A stretch of 14,495 nt of DNA from SZUA-254 sp035292425 (lineage in GTDB: Bacteria > Bacteroidota > Ignavibacteria > UBA10030 > SZUA-254): NCBI GenBank assembly GCA_035292425.1, contig DATDQD010000221.1, positions 1 through 14,495 of the forward strand. The letters are read 5' to 3'. A program made the translations under genes and the position numbers. The notes below the pieces were generated by a model. It ran no database searches, was not told the origin of the DNA, and saw only the letters and a program-made list of their open reading frames with translations. Numbering within the stretch: position 1 is the stretch's first letter; every line of letters starts with the position of its first letter. Of this stretch, positions 1 to 6,504 are shown piece by piece.

Positions 1-1107
1 GGGGAAGCCGTAATCTCTCAGCCAGCGGGCGTGTTCCTCCCGCGACACCTCCAGCGGCAGGAAGCAGGAATAGCAGGTCGTCTCGGAGAGGCCGTAGCCG
101 TGGACGATCGGGATGCCGAACGTCGCTTCGAAATTCGCCGCCAGCTCGCAGGTGAGCGGGCCCGCACCGCAGATGATATGCCGGAAGCGGGAGCGGTCCG
201 TCTCCGGCGGGACGGGACCGGCGTGGAGGAGGAACTGCAGGAGCGTCGGGACGACGCTCGCCACCCTGACGTCTTCGCGCGCGATCGTCGTCCAGAACTC
301 CTCCGTGTGGAACCTGCGCCGGAGCGCCACAGAACCCCGGTACCAGAGCGGCGTGACCAGCGTGACCACGATCCCGTTCACGTGGTGGATCGGGAGGACG
401 CAGAGCATCCTCTCGCCCGGGGTCATGCCGTGCCACCCGGCGATCGCCATGGCGTCGACGAGCAGATTATATTGAATGAGCAGAACGCCCTTCGGATGCC
501 CCGTCGTGCCCGACGTGTACACGATGAGCGCGTCGTCCTCCGGGGACGTTTCGGGAAGGCCGTCCGGCCCGTCGTTTTCCGCTTCGACCGCAGTTTCGAA
601 CGCGCCTTCCGCCCCCCCGACGATCACCATCTTCATCCCGCGGGGGATTCCGGGCAGGAGCTTCCCGATCCTTTCGGCGAATTCCGCCCGGACGAAGGCG
701 AGCCGGACATCCGAGTTCGACAGAATATAGGCGATCCTCCTGTCGTCCTCCCCGATATTCACCGGCACGATGACCGCGCCCATGCACCAGCATGCGAAGT
801 ACTGGATCACCGTGTCGCTGTGATTATACGCGACCGTCGCGACCCTGTCGCCCCTCCCGATGCCCATCCTCATGAGATAACGGGCCGTTTTGCAGACCTG
901 CCGGAAGATTTCTTTATAACTGAAGACCGTCCGCGCGCCGCCGTCGCCCTGGTAGATCAGGAAAGGCTCGCCGGGGGTTTCGGAAGCCCTGTGGCGCAGC
1001 AGTGAGAGGATGGTGGTGAAGGGGGTGAGGTAGCGCTCCGGCGGCACGCCGCCGACACTCCTCGCGTTGCGTATCTTATCCCGGAGCGAAGATTCCTGCG
1101 CGCCCAT
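1..1107 (-). CDS. AMP-forming acyl-CoA synthetase/ligase, C-terminus cut by window edge
   Basis: This is an adenylate-forming enzyme (ANL superfamily) that should activate a carboxylic acid with ATP and join it to CoA. The reading frame is open for 369 codons from ATG at 1107 to base 1, so the C-terminal part (family usually 500-560 residues) lies outside. The phosphate-binding motif YTSGTTGHPKG is at about residues 195-205, and the adenylate-site motif GYGLSETT is at about 343-350. There is no signal peptide or membrane segment, so it should be cytosolic. It is the last visible gene of the homogentisate operon, 30 nt after the flavin-reductase-like gene and in the same frame, with one TAG between them. 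The Shine-Dalgarno sequence is weak (GGAA close to ATG). The substrate is unknown; acetoacetate or an aromatic acid would fit the context. Acetoacetyl-CoA synthetases are usually longer and start differently, so I do not assign that name. Confidence 0.9.
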   Translation of the reverse strand, partial: MGAQESSLRDKIRNARSVGGVPPERYLTPFTTILSLLRHRASETPGEPFLIYQGDGGARTVFSYKEIFRQVCKTARYLMRMGIGRGDRVATVAYNHSDTVIQYFACWCMGAVIVPVNIGEDDRRIAYILSNSDVRLAFVRAEFAERIGKLLPGIPRGMKMVIVGGAEGAFETAVEAENDGPDGLPETSPEDDALIVYTSGTTGHPKGVLLIQYNLLVDAMAIAGWHGMTPGERMLCVLPIHHVNGIVVTLVTPLWYRGSVALRRRFHTEEFWTTIAREDVRVASVVPTLLQFLLHAGPVPPETDRSRFRHIICGAGPLTCELAANFEATFGIPIVHGYGLSETTCYSCFLPLEVSREEHARWLRDYGFP

Positions 1108-1137
1108 GATTCCGATGGGGTCAGCCCGGTTTTTTCT

Positions 1138-1758
1138 CTATCCTTGGATGGGCCCGGGACGGGGGAGGTCGAAGATGTCCGTGGCGCGGCAATATTGCGG
1201 CCCGCCCATGCGCCCGACCGGCTTCAGAACCTTCGGGTCGATCCTGAAATTGTTGATGACCCCGTCGGCCACGTGGAAGAGGAGCACTTCCCCGAAAATG
1301 GTGCTGCCGCTCCCCGGTTTGCCCTCCCCGAAATGGACGACCTGGACGAGCCGGCATTCAAGTTGAATGCGCGACTCCTTCACCAGCGCCGGCCGGACCA
1401 TGCTGGCCGGCGCGGGCGTGAGCCCCGACACCTCGAACTCGTTCACGTCGGGGGGAAAATCTTCCGAACACCTGTTCATCTGCACCGTGAAGTCCTCCGA
1501 GACGATGTTGATCACGAATTCCTTCGTCGCCTCGATGTTCCTGAGGGTGTCCTTGAAATGGCCGTCGCCGCGGACCCCCGTCGAGAAGAGCACAATCGGC
1601 GGGTTCGAACAGACGGCGTTGAAAAAACTGAACGGCGCGAGGTTCGGCACACCACCCGGGGAGAGGCTGGAGACCAGGGCGATCGGCCGGGGCACGACCG
1701 AACCGATCAGGAGTTTGTAGACGTCCTTGTGGGTCTGCTGTTTCGGATCGATGAGCAC
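1138..1758 (-). CDS. Flavin reductase-like, FMN-binding split-barrel protein
   Basis: A 206-residue cytosolic protein of the flavin-reductase-like (DIM6/NTAB) split-barrel family. Typical features are the N-terminal block with GSVVPRPIALVSS at about residues 19-31, NLAPFSFFNAVCSNPP at about 39-54, and the DTLRNIEATKEFVINIV segment at about 70-86. The family binds FMN and either reduces flavin with NAD(P)H for a partner oxygenase or acts as an uncharacterised flavoprotein. The start is GTG, chosen because the protein begins as relatives do (LIDPKQ...) and because no upstream ATG is in frame. An AGGG element lies about 10-12 nt upstream. It is 45 nt after the homogentisate dioxygenase gene and 30 nt before the ligase, so it is presumably co-transcribed with them. 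No flavin-dependent monooxygenase is visible in the window, so its job here is unclear. Confidence 0.87.
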   Translation of the reverse strand: MLIDPKQQTHKDVYKLLIGSVVPRPIALVSSLSPGGVPNLAPFSFFNAVCSNPPIVLFSTGVRGDGHFKDTLRNIEATKEFVINIVSEDFTVQMNRCSEDFPPDVNEFEVSGLTPAPASMVRPALVKESRIQLECRLVQVVHFGEGKPGSGSTIFGEVLLFHVADGVINNFRIDPKVLKPVGRMGGPQYCRATDIFDLPRPGPIQG

Positions 1759-1803
1759 CTGGGGTTTCCCTGGAAATTGGCAACAGTCGTATCGGGAGGC
1801 GGA

Positions 1804-2907
1804 CTATTTCTTTTCCATCCAGCTCTTCCAGTAATCCTTCCACTCGGCCTTCGCGCCGGCCGGGAGGACGTGCATGGGGTTGAGCCCGTCGAGCATCACC
1901 GCGTATTCGTCGGTGTGGGTTTTCTTCGCCTGGTTTTTGAGCGCCTTTGGATGCGGGCCGTGGTGGATGCCGCGGGGATGGAGCGTGACCATGCCTGCCG
2001 TGATGTTATCGCGGCTGAAGAAATTGCCGTCGTGATAGAAGATGAACTCGTCGTAATCCGTGTTGCGGTGGAAGAACGGGACCCTGAGGGCCTCCGGGTC
2101 CTCCTCCAGCGGCCGGGGGAGGAAACTGCAGACGACCGCCCCCTGCGTGATAAAGGTTGTGTGCGCGCTCGGGGGGAGGTGGCCGCGGTGGCTCATGATG
2201 GGCCGGATGTCGTCCATGTTGATCTTCCAGGCGGTCAGGTCCCCCTTCCAGCCGACCACGTCGATCGGGTTGAAGGGGTAAAATATGGATGAGAATTCGT
2301 TGTCGACCTTGATCCTGACCTCCCACTCGTTGCGGTCGTCCAGGTTCGGTTTCGGCTCGGGGGTGGTGATAACGGCGGGATCGTACAGCGCGTGCTGGCC
2401 GATCAGCCCCTTCTCCGGCTGTTCGTATTCGGTCTGCGACTCGATGATCAGGAAAAAGTTGTCCTTCGTCTTCGGTACGACCCGGTACGTCACCGCGCGG
2501 GGGATCACGATGTAGTCCCCTTTCCTGAAAGAGAGGGGTCCGAAATCGGTTTCGATCGTCCCCTCGCCGCGGTGGACGAAGTAGAGCTCGTCGCCGTCCG
2601 CGTTCCTGAAATAGAACGGCATCGGCCTGCTCCGACGGGAGACCGAAACCACGACGTCGTTGTTGCCGATGAACGCGACGGGCGACCCCTTCGGGTCGGT
2701 GATGTCCGTCGGCTTGAGCTTGTTGCAGTCGATGCAGTGAGGACGGAGCTTCCCCTCGAACCGGATCCAGGACGTCGGCGGATTGGCGTGGTACAGGTGG
2801 GCCGATTTCCCGAAGAACCCCTTCCGGCCGTGTTCCTCTTCGTACGTGCCCTTCGGGAGTCCCACGTGGGCCTGCTTCGCCGTCTTTCCTTTCTGCAGTG
2901 GAAACAT
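1804..2907 (-). CDS. hmgA: Homogentisate 1,2-dioxygenase
   Basis: A non-haem iron cupin enzyme that opens the ring of homogentisate to maleylacetoacetate in tyrosine and phenylalanine catabolism. It has 367 residues, shorter than the roughly 430-445 of proteobacterial and animal enzymes and matching the short bacterial form. The expected iron site is present: His280 in FFHRN, Glu287 in DYDEF and His316 in HHGPHP. The 36-residue spacing from His280 to His316 equals that of human His335 to His371. The acidic ligand sits one residue further along than in the human enzyme, as I recall for the short forms. The start is supported by AGAGAGG (2916-2922, minus strand) 8 nt before ATG. It lies between the fumarylacetoacetate hydrolase gene (37 nt upstream) and the flavin-reductase-like gene. 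Confidence 0.95.
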   Translation of the reverse strand: MFPLQKGKTAKQAHVGLPKGTYEEEHGRKGFFGKSAHLYHANPPTSWIRFEGKLRPHCIDCNKLKPTDITDPKGSPVAFIGNNDVVVSVSRRSRPMPFYFRNADGDELYFVHRGEGTIETDFGPLSFRKGDYIVIPRAVTYRVVPKTKDNFFLIIESQTEYEQPEKGLIGQHALYDPAVITTPEPKPNLDDRNEWEVRIKVDNEFSSIFYPFNPIDVVGWKGDLTAWKINMDDIRPIMSHRGHLPPSAHTTFITQGAVVCSFLPRPLEEDPEALRVPFFHRNTDYDEFIFYHDGNFFSRDNITAGMVTLHPRGIHHGPHPKALKNQAKKTHTDEYAVMLDGLNPMHVLPAGAKAEWKDYWKSWMEKK

Positions 2908-2944
2908 TTCGGTTACCTCTCTCGTGATGTGATGATGTCCGCGT

Positions 2945-3934
2945 TTATGCCCGGTGAACGGTGTTGCTGAGCGTTCCGATATGGTCGATCTCGAGTTCGA
3001 TCGTGTCCCCCGGCCGTACCCAGCGGTCCAGCTCCAGGCCGCACCCGCCGGTCACGGTCCCCGACCCGATCAGGTCGCCGGGGTGGAGGGTCTCCTCCAT
3101 CGAGGCGAACTCGATCATCCGGTCGAACCGGTGGTACATCGAAGCGGAGTTCCCGTCCGACCAGGTCTCGCCGTTGACGCGGGCCCGCATCCTGAGGTTG
3201 TAGGGATCAGCGATCTCGTCGGGGGTCACCAGGACCGGCCCGATCGCCGTCGCGAAATCCTTTCCCTTGGCCGGCCCGAGCCGCACCTTCATCTCGGCCC
3301 GCTGAATGTCGCGCGCGCTGAAATCGTTCATGATCGTGAACCCGGCCACGTGTTCCATCGCCTTCGCGAGGGGGATGTTGCGTCCCTCCCTGCCGATGAT
3401 GACCGCCAGTTCCAGCTCGTAATCGAATTTCTCCGTGAAGGAGGGCCAGGCGACGGCGTCGCCGGGGCCGATGATGCTGGCGTGGTTTCCCTTGTAATAG
3501 ACGGGGAACTTGTACCACTCCTCGGGCATCGGCTCCCCCCGTTTCTCGAATCCTTTTTTGACGTGCCCCTCGAACGTGTAGAAATCCCGCATCGAACTGG
3601 GGCGGGGAAGGGGGGCCATGAGGCGGATTTCCGTCGCGTCGAAGACCAGCCGCTCCCCGTTCCGTCCCGTGAGCGGGACGCCTTTCGCGCGTTCGGCGGT
3701 GAGATGTTCGAGAGTCGCCCGGGCGAATGTCATGGAGGTTTCGCCGCCCCGGAGGAACTCGAGCATGTCGGGGGGAACGATCGCCCCGGCAAGACGGTAG
3801 GGGCGGGGTTCCCCCTTGAGGCCGAGGTGCCAGGCGCAGGCCGCGTTCAGGTCCGCGGTCCCTCCCGGGATCTCCGCGCCGAGCCGGTGATGCCTGCCCA
3901 GGACGGTCGAAACCTCGAATGTGCAGAGCCGCAT
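2945..3934 (-). CDS. fahA: Fumarylacetoacetate hydrolase family protein (probable fumarylacetoacetase)
   Basis: Expected to hydrolyse fumarylacetoacetate to fumarate and acetoacetate, the last step of the homogentisate route. The 329-residue protein keeps the FAH active-site set: Asp117 and His124 (RDFYTFEGH, same spacing as mouse Asp126/His133), metal ligands Glu173 and Glu175 in DYELELAVIIG, and Asp204 in MNDFSARDIQ. GKDFATAIGPVLVT follows at about 224-237. FAH-family members also include other C-C bond hydrolases and decarboxylases, but the position between the HPPD and homogentisate dioxygenase genes makes fumarylacetoacetase the likely role. The gene starts only 14 nt after the HPPD stop, in a GC-rich gap without a Shine-Dalgarno sequence, which suggests translational coupling. 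Confidence 0.93.
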   Translation of the reverse strand: MRLCTFEVSTVLGRHHRLGAEIPGGTADLNAACAWHLGLKGEPRPYRLAGAIVPPDMLEFLRGGETSMTFARATLEHLTAERAKGVPLTGRNGERLVFDATEIRLMAPLPRPSSMRDFYTFEGHVKKGFEKRGEPMPEEWYKFPVYYKGNHASIIGPGDAVAWPSFTEKFDYELELAVIIGREGRNIPLAKAMEHVAGFTIMNDFSARDIQRAEMKVRLGPAKGKDFATAIGPVLVTPDEIADPYNLRMRARVNGETWSDGNSASMYHRFDRMIEFASMEETLHPGDLIGSGTVTGGCGLELDRWVRPGDTIELEIDHIGTLSNTVHRA

Positions 3935-3948
3935 GGTCGGCGCCGGCC

Positions 3949-5085
3949 TTAGAGATTGCCCCGGAGCGCCTGCTCCCGTTCGATCGATTCGAAGAGGGCC
4001 TTAAAATTACCCCTGCCGAAACTCCGGCTCCCCTTGCGCTGGATGATCTCGAAGAAGAGAGTGGGGCGGTCCTCGACCGGTTTCGTGAAGATCTGGAGCA
4101 TGTATCCCTCGTCGTCGCGGTCCACGAGGATCCCGAGGTTCTTCAGCTCCCCGACCGGTTCGTCGATCTTCCCGACCCTGGCCTGGAGCTCGTCGTAGTA
4201 GGTCGAGGGTACCCGCAGGAATTCGATGCCGCGCGAGCGGAGCGCGCCGACCGTGCCGAGGATGTCGTCGGTCGCCATCGCGATGTGCTGCACGCCGGGG
4301 GAGCGGTAGTATTCCAGATATTCCTCGATCTGCGATTTCCTGCGGCCCGGGGCGGGTTCGTTGATCGGGAACTTGATCCTTTCGTTGCCGTTGGTCATCA
4401 CCTTCGACATCAGCGCGGAGTACTCGGTCGAAATGTCGTTGTCGTCGAAATGCTTGAACATCCTGAAGCCCATGACCTTCATATAGAACTCGACCCAGGT
4501 GTTCATCGATCCCAGTTCGACGTTCCCCACGCAATGGTCCACGAACTTCAACCCCGCCGGTCGGGCCATCGTGTCGGCCTCCGCCGGGGCACGGTAGCCG
4601 GGGAGGAACACGCCCCGGTAATTTTTCCGTTCCACGAAGGTGTGGATGGTGTCGCCGTAGATTGCGATGGCCGATTTTTTCACATCCCCGGAGTCGTCTT
4701 TGAAGACGGTCGGTTCCATGACCCCCTTCGCGCCCCTGCGCGTCGTTTCGCGGTATGCCGACTCCGCATCGTCCACCCAGAGGGCGATGTCGCGCACCCC
4801 GTCCCCGTGCAGTTTCAGGTGATCGGAGATCGGGTGATCGGGCTGGAGGGGCGTGGTGAGGACGAGCCGGATCCTGCCCTGCTGCAGAACGTAGGACGCG
4901 CGGTCGCGCATACCGGTCTCGAGGCCCGCGTACGCGACGAGCGAAAATCCGAAGGCCGAGCGGTAGTAGTAGGCGCTCTGCCTGGCGTTGCCGACGTAGA
5001 ATTCGATATAGTCGGTCCCGTTGATGGGAAGAAAATCTTCCGCGGCCGGTTTCGTCCCGGGCTGCGTGGTGGGTTGGGTTGGCAT
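3949..5085 (-). CDS. hppD: 4-hydroxyphenylpyruvate dioxygenase
   Basis: Converts 4-hydroxyphenylpyruvate to homogentisate by coupled decarboxylation, ring hydroxylation and side-chain migration. It is a cytosolic Fe(II) enzyme of the vicinal-oxygen-chelate fold. From the chosen start it has 378 residues, a normal bacterial length. The iron ligands are His184 (VDHCVGNV), His267 (VQHIAMAT) and Glu346 (FFEIIQ). Their spacings of 83 and 79 residues are identical to His187/His270/Glu349 of the Streptomyces enzyme. The C-terminal helix over the active site (GNFKALFESIEREQ) is present. I chose ATG at 5085 over the in-frame ATG at 5139: AGGA (5094-5097) lies 8 nt before it, and the extra 18 residues are low-complexity and overlap the spacer after the aminotransferase gene. 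It is the second gene of the operon. Confidence 0.96.
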   Translation of the reverse strand: MPTQPTTQPGTKPAAEDFLPINGTDYIEFYVGNARQSAYYYRSAFGFSLVAYAGLETGMRDRASYVLQQGRIRLVLTTPLQPDHPISDHLKLHGDGVRDIALWVDDAESAYRETTRRGAKGVMEPTVFKDDSGDVKKSAIAIYGDTIHTFVERKNYRGVFLPGYRAPAEADTMARPAGLKFVDHCVGNVELGSMNTWVEFYMKVMGFRMFKHFDDNDISTEYSALMSKVMTNGNERIKFPINEPAPGRRKSQIEEYLEYYRSPGVQHIAMATDDILGTVGALRSRGIEFLRVPSTYYDELQARVGKIDEPVGELKNLGILVDRDDEGYMLQIFTKPVEDRPTLFFEIIQRKGSRSFGRGNFKALFESIEREQALRGNL

Positions 5086-5093
5086 AAGAACTG

Positions 5094-5097
5094 TCCT
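5094..5097 (-). promoter_or_regulatory. Ribosome binding site fixing the HPPD start
   Basis: AGGA, within AAAGGACAG on the minus strand, lies 8 nt before ATG 5085. The same 8-nt spacing is seen for the homogentisate dioxygenase and DUF6249-like genes. This decides the start against the longer in-frame ATG at 5139, which has no comparable element. Confidence 0.75.
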
Positions 5098-5139
5098 TTC
5101 AGAAAGCGTTCGTGATGCGGGACGCTGCGAGCCCCTCAA

Positions 5140-6270
5140 TCATTGCGGGGCGTGCGGGGCGTGCCGGGCATGACTATCGTGCCGGGCGCGGAGGACGGTC
5201 CCGAGCGCACCGATCGCCGCACGGTTTTCCTCCCGCGTTCCGACGGTGATCCTGATGCACCGGGGGAGGCCGAACCCGCGAAGGGGACGGACGATCACGC
5301 CCTGGCGGAGCATTCCGTCGTAGACGCGGTTGACTTCCTCCTCGTCGCGGAGCGGGAACATCACGAAGTTGGCCCGCGAGTGGGCGACGTCCAGCCCGAG
5401 TTCCTTCAGGGCGCCGGTGAGGTAGTCTCGTCCCTCGCGGTTGTTCGCGAGCGTGCGCTCGACGAATCCGCCGTCTTCAAGCGCGGCGAGGCCCGCCGCC
5501 TGCGCCAGCGTGCTCGGCTCGAACGGCAGTTTGACCTTCAGGAGGTTCCTGATCAGTTCGGCATGGGCAAAGCCATAGCCGATGCGCAGGCCGGCAAGGC
5601 CGTAAACCTTCGAGAACGTGCGGAGGGTGATGACGTTGTCGTACCGGTACTTCATCGAGTCGGGGAATTCCGCGTCGTCCCGCGCATATTCCCAGTACGC
5701 CTCGTCCATGATGATGAGGACCCTCTCCGGGACCCTGCGGTAAAAGGCATCGAATTCCTCCCGCGTGAAGACCGTGCCGGTGGGGTTGTTCGGGTTGGCC
5801 AGGTAGATGATTTTCGTCCGCTTTGTGATCGCCCCGGCGATGGCGTTGAGGTCGTAGCGCCATTCCCGGTAGGGGACCGTCCTGTACGGCACCCCGCGCG
5901 ATTTCGCGAGGACCTGGAAGCCGATGAAGGCCGCCTCGGTGGTAAGGACCTCGTCGTCGTCGTTCAGGAAGGTCCTGATGATGGTCGCCATGATCGCCTC
6001 GGAACCGCTCCCCGCGATCACGTTCTCCGGCGAGAGCTTGTAGAGCCCCGCGAGGCGCACCCTCAGGTCGTAGCCGCCGTTGGGGTAGAGGTGGAGCTCC
6101 CCGAACCGCGGCTCCAGCGCCGCCACCGCCATGGGAGAGGGGCCGAAAGGGTTCTCGTTCGAGGCCAGCTTGATGACCTTCCCGAGACCCAGTTCCCTGC
6201 GGACCTCGTCAATCGGCTTGCCGGGAACGTACGCTTGCAGTGATTCGATATACGGGGGAACGAGGGACAA
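5140..6270 (-). CDS. HisC-family PLP aminotransferase, probable aromatic amino acid transaminase
   Basis: A fold-type I class I/II aminotransferase of the histidinol-phosphate aminotransferase family. From the chosen start it has about 376 residues. Visible landmarks are NENPFGPSP near the N-terminus, NPNNPTG at about residues 159-165, DEAYWEY at about 189-195 and the PLP lysine Lys221 in TFSKVYGLAGLRIGYG, with a C-terminal RITVGTREEN block. As the first gene of a homogentisate operon it most likely transaminates tyrosine (and phenylalanine) to supply 4-hydroxyphenylpyruvate. A histidine-biosynthetic role cannot be excluded, but no his gene is nearby. The start is uncertain. The frame is open back to ATG 6429, but the extra 53 residues do not resemble the family and cover hairpins. 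TTG at 6270 gives the expected (M)SLVPPYIESL start but has no clear Shine-Dalgarno. An unusual ATA at 6288 is preceded by GAGGAT. Confidence 0.9.
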   Translation of the reverse strand: MSLVPPYIESLQAYVPGKPIDEVRRELGLGKVIKLASNENPFGPSPMAVAALEPRFGELHLYPNGGYDLRVRLAGLYKLSPENVIAGSGSEAIMATIIRTFLNDDDEVLTTEAAFIGFQVLAKSRGVPYRTVPYREWRYDLNAIAGAITKRTKIIYLANPNNPTGTVFTREEFDAFYRRVPERVLIIMDEAYWEYARDDAEFPDSMKYRYDNVITLRTFSKVYGLAGLRIGYGFAHAELIRNLLKVKLPFEPSTLAQAAGLAALEDGGFVERTLANNREGRDYLTGALKELGLDVAHSRANFVMFPLRDEEEVNRVYDGMLRQGVIVRPLRGFGLPRCIRITVGTREENRAAIGALGTVLRARHDSHARHAPHAPQ

Positions 6271-6357
6271 GGCGGCCGGGGTGGTTATGAAACGATCCTC
6301 ATGGAGACAAAAATAGCAAAGCCCCCCCTGAAAAACAAACCATCGGCAGGAGCGCCA

Positions 6358-6385
6358 GCCCCCGGGGAGGGCCGCGGCCGGGGGC
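6358..6385. repeat. GC-rich inverted repeat (hairpin) in the 5' leader of the aminotransferase operon
   Basis: GCCCCCGG (6358-6365) and CCGGGGGC (6378-6385) are perfect 8-bp arms around a 12-nt loop that itself contains CCGCGG. On the minus-strand transcript it would form a very stable hairpin about 90 nt upstream of the TTG start. No U-tract follows directly, so it is not an obvious terminator. It could affect mRNA stability or translation. Confidence 0.5.
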
Positions 6386-6400
6386 ACTCCTTGGATATTC

Positions 6401-6426
6401 GTGAAAAAATACATACAATTTTTCAC
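6401..6426. repeat. AT-rich inverted repeat, candidate operator
   Basis: GTGAAAAA (6401-6408) and TTTTTCAC (6419-6426) form perfect 8-bp arms around a 10-nt centre (ATACATACAA). The 18-bp centre-to-centre distance is under two helical turns, the layout of many dimeric repressor or activator sites. It lies in the divergent region, upstream of both genes. No regulator gene is in the window. Confidence 0.45.
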
Positions 6427-6463
6427 CATATGTCCCCCGGAGGTGACACTTGAAATAAGGGTA

Positions 6464-6479
6464 CGATCGTCAACGATCG
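6464..6479. repeat. 16-bp palindrome CGATCGT-CA-ACGATCG, candidate operator
   Basis: Perfect 7-bp arms separated by 2 bp, 25 nt before the ATG of the outer-membrane protein gene. It could be an operator or a small hairpin in the leader. CGATCG is common in GC-rich DNA, so chance is possible, although the full 7-bp match is longer than that core. Confidence 0.35.
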
Positions 6480-6504
6480 CCGAAACTCATCCACGGATGT
6501 TTGA

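Larger units (their letters stand above)
6271..6504. promoter_or_regulatory. Divergent control region between the homogentisate operon and the outer-membrane protein gene
   Basis: These 234 bases separate two divergent transcription units. I see three dyads, listed separately: a GC hairpin near the aminotransferase start, an AT-rich inverted repeat, and a CGATCG-type palindrome near the outer-membrane protein start. I could not find a convincing -35/-10 pair in either direction. A strong GGAGGTGA element at 6439-6446 is not followed by a usable gene start: it leads only to TTG-AAA-TAA. Confidence 0.55.

Noticed and set aside
1105..1140. The flavin-reductase-like gene and the CoA ligase share a frame with one TAG between them, suggesting a readthrough fusion
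   Set aside because: The same frame arises by chance one time in three. The 10 codons between stop and ATG are not conserved-looking, and both proteins have normal ends.
1144..5115. Long plus-strand open frames over the homogentisate operon (1144-2292, 2954-3952, 3919-5115)
   Set aside because: Their translations are low-complexity and Arg/Asp/Val/Pro-rich, and they cover enzymes with intact catalytic residues on the minus strand.
6439..6452. Strong GGAGGTGA Shine-Dalgarno-like element in the divergent region
   Set aside because: The start-like codon behind it (TTG at 6450) is followed after one codon by TAA, and the real ATG at 6505 is too far away. No gene is supported.
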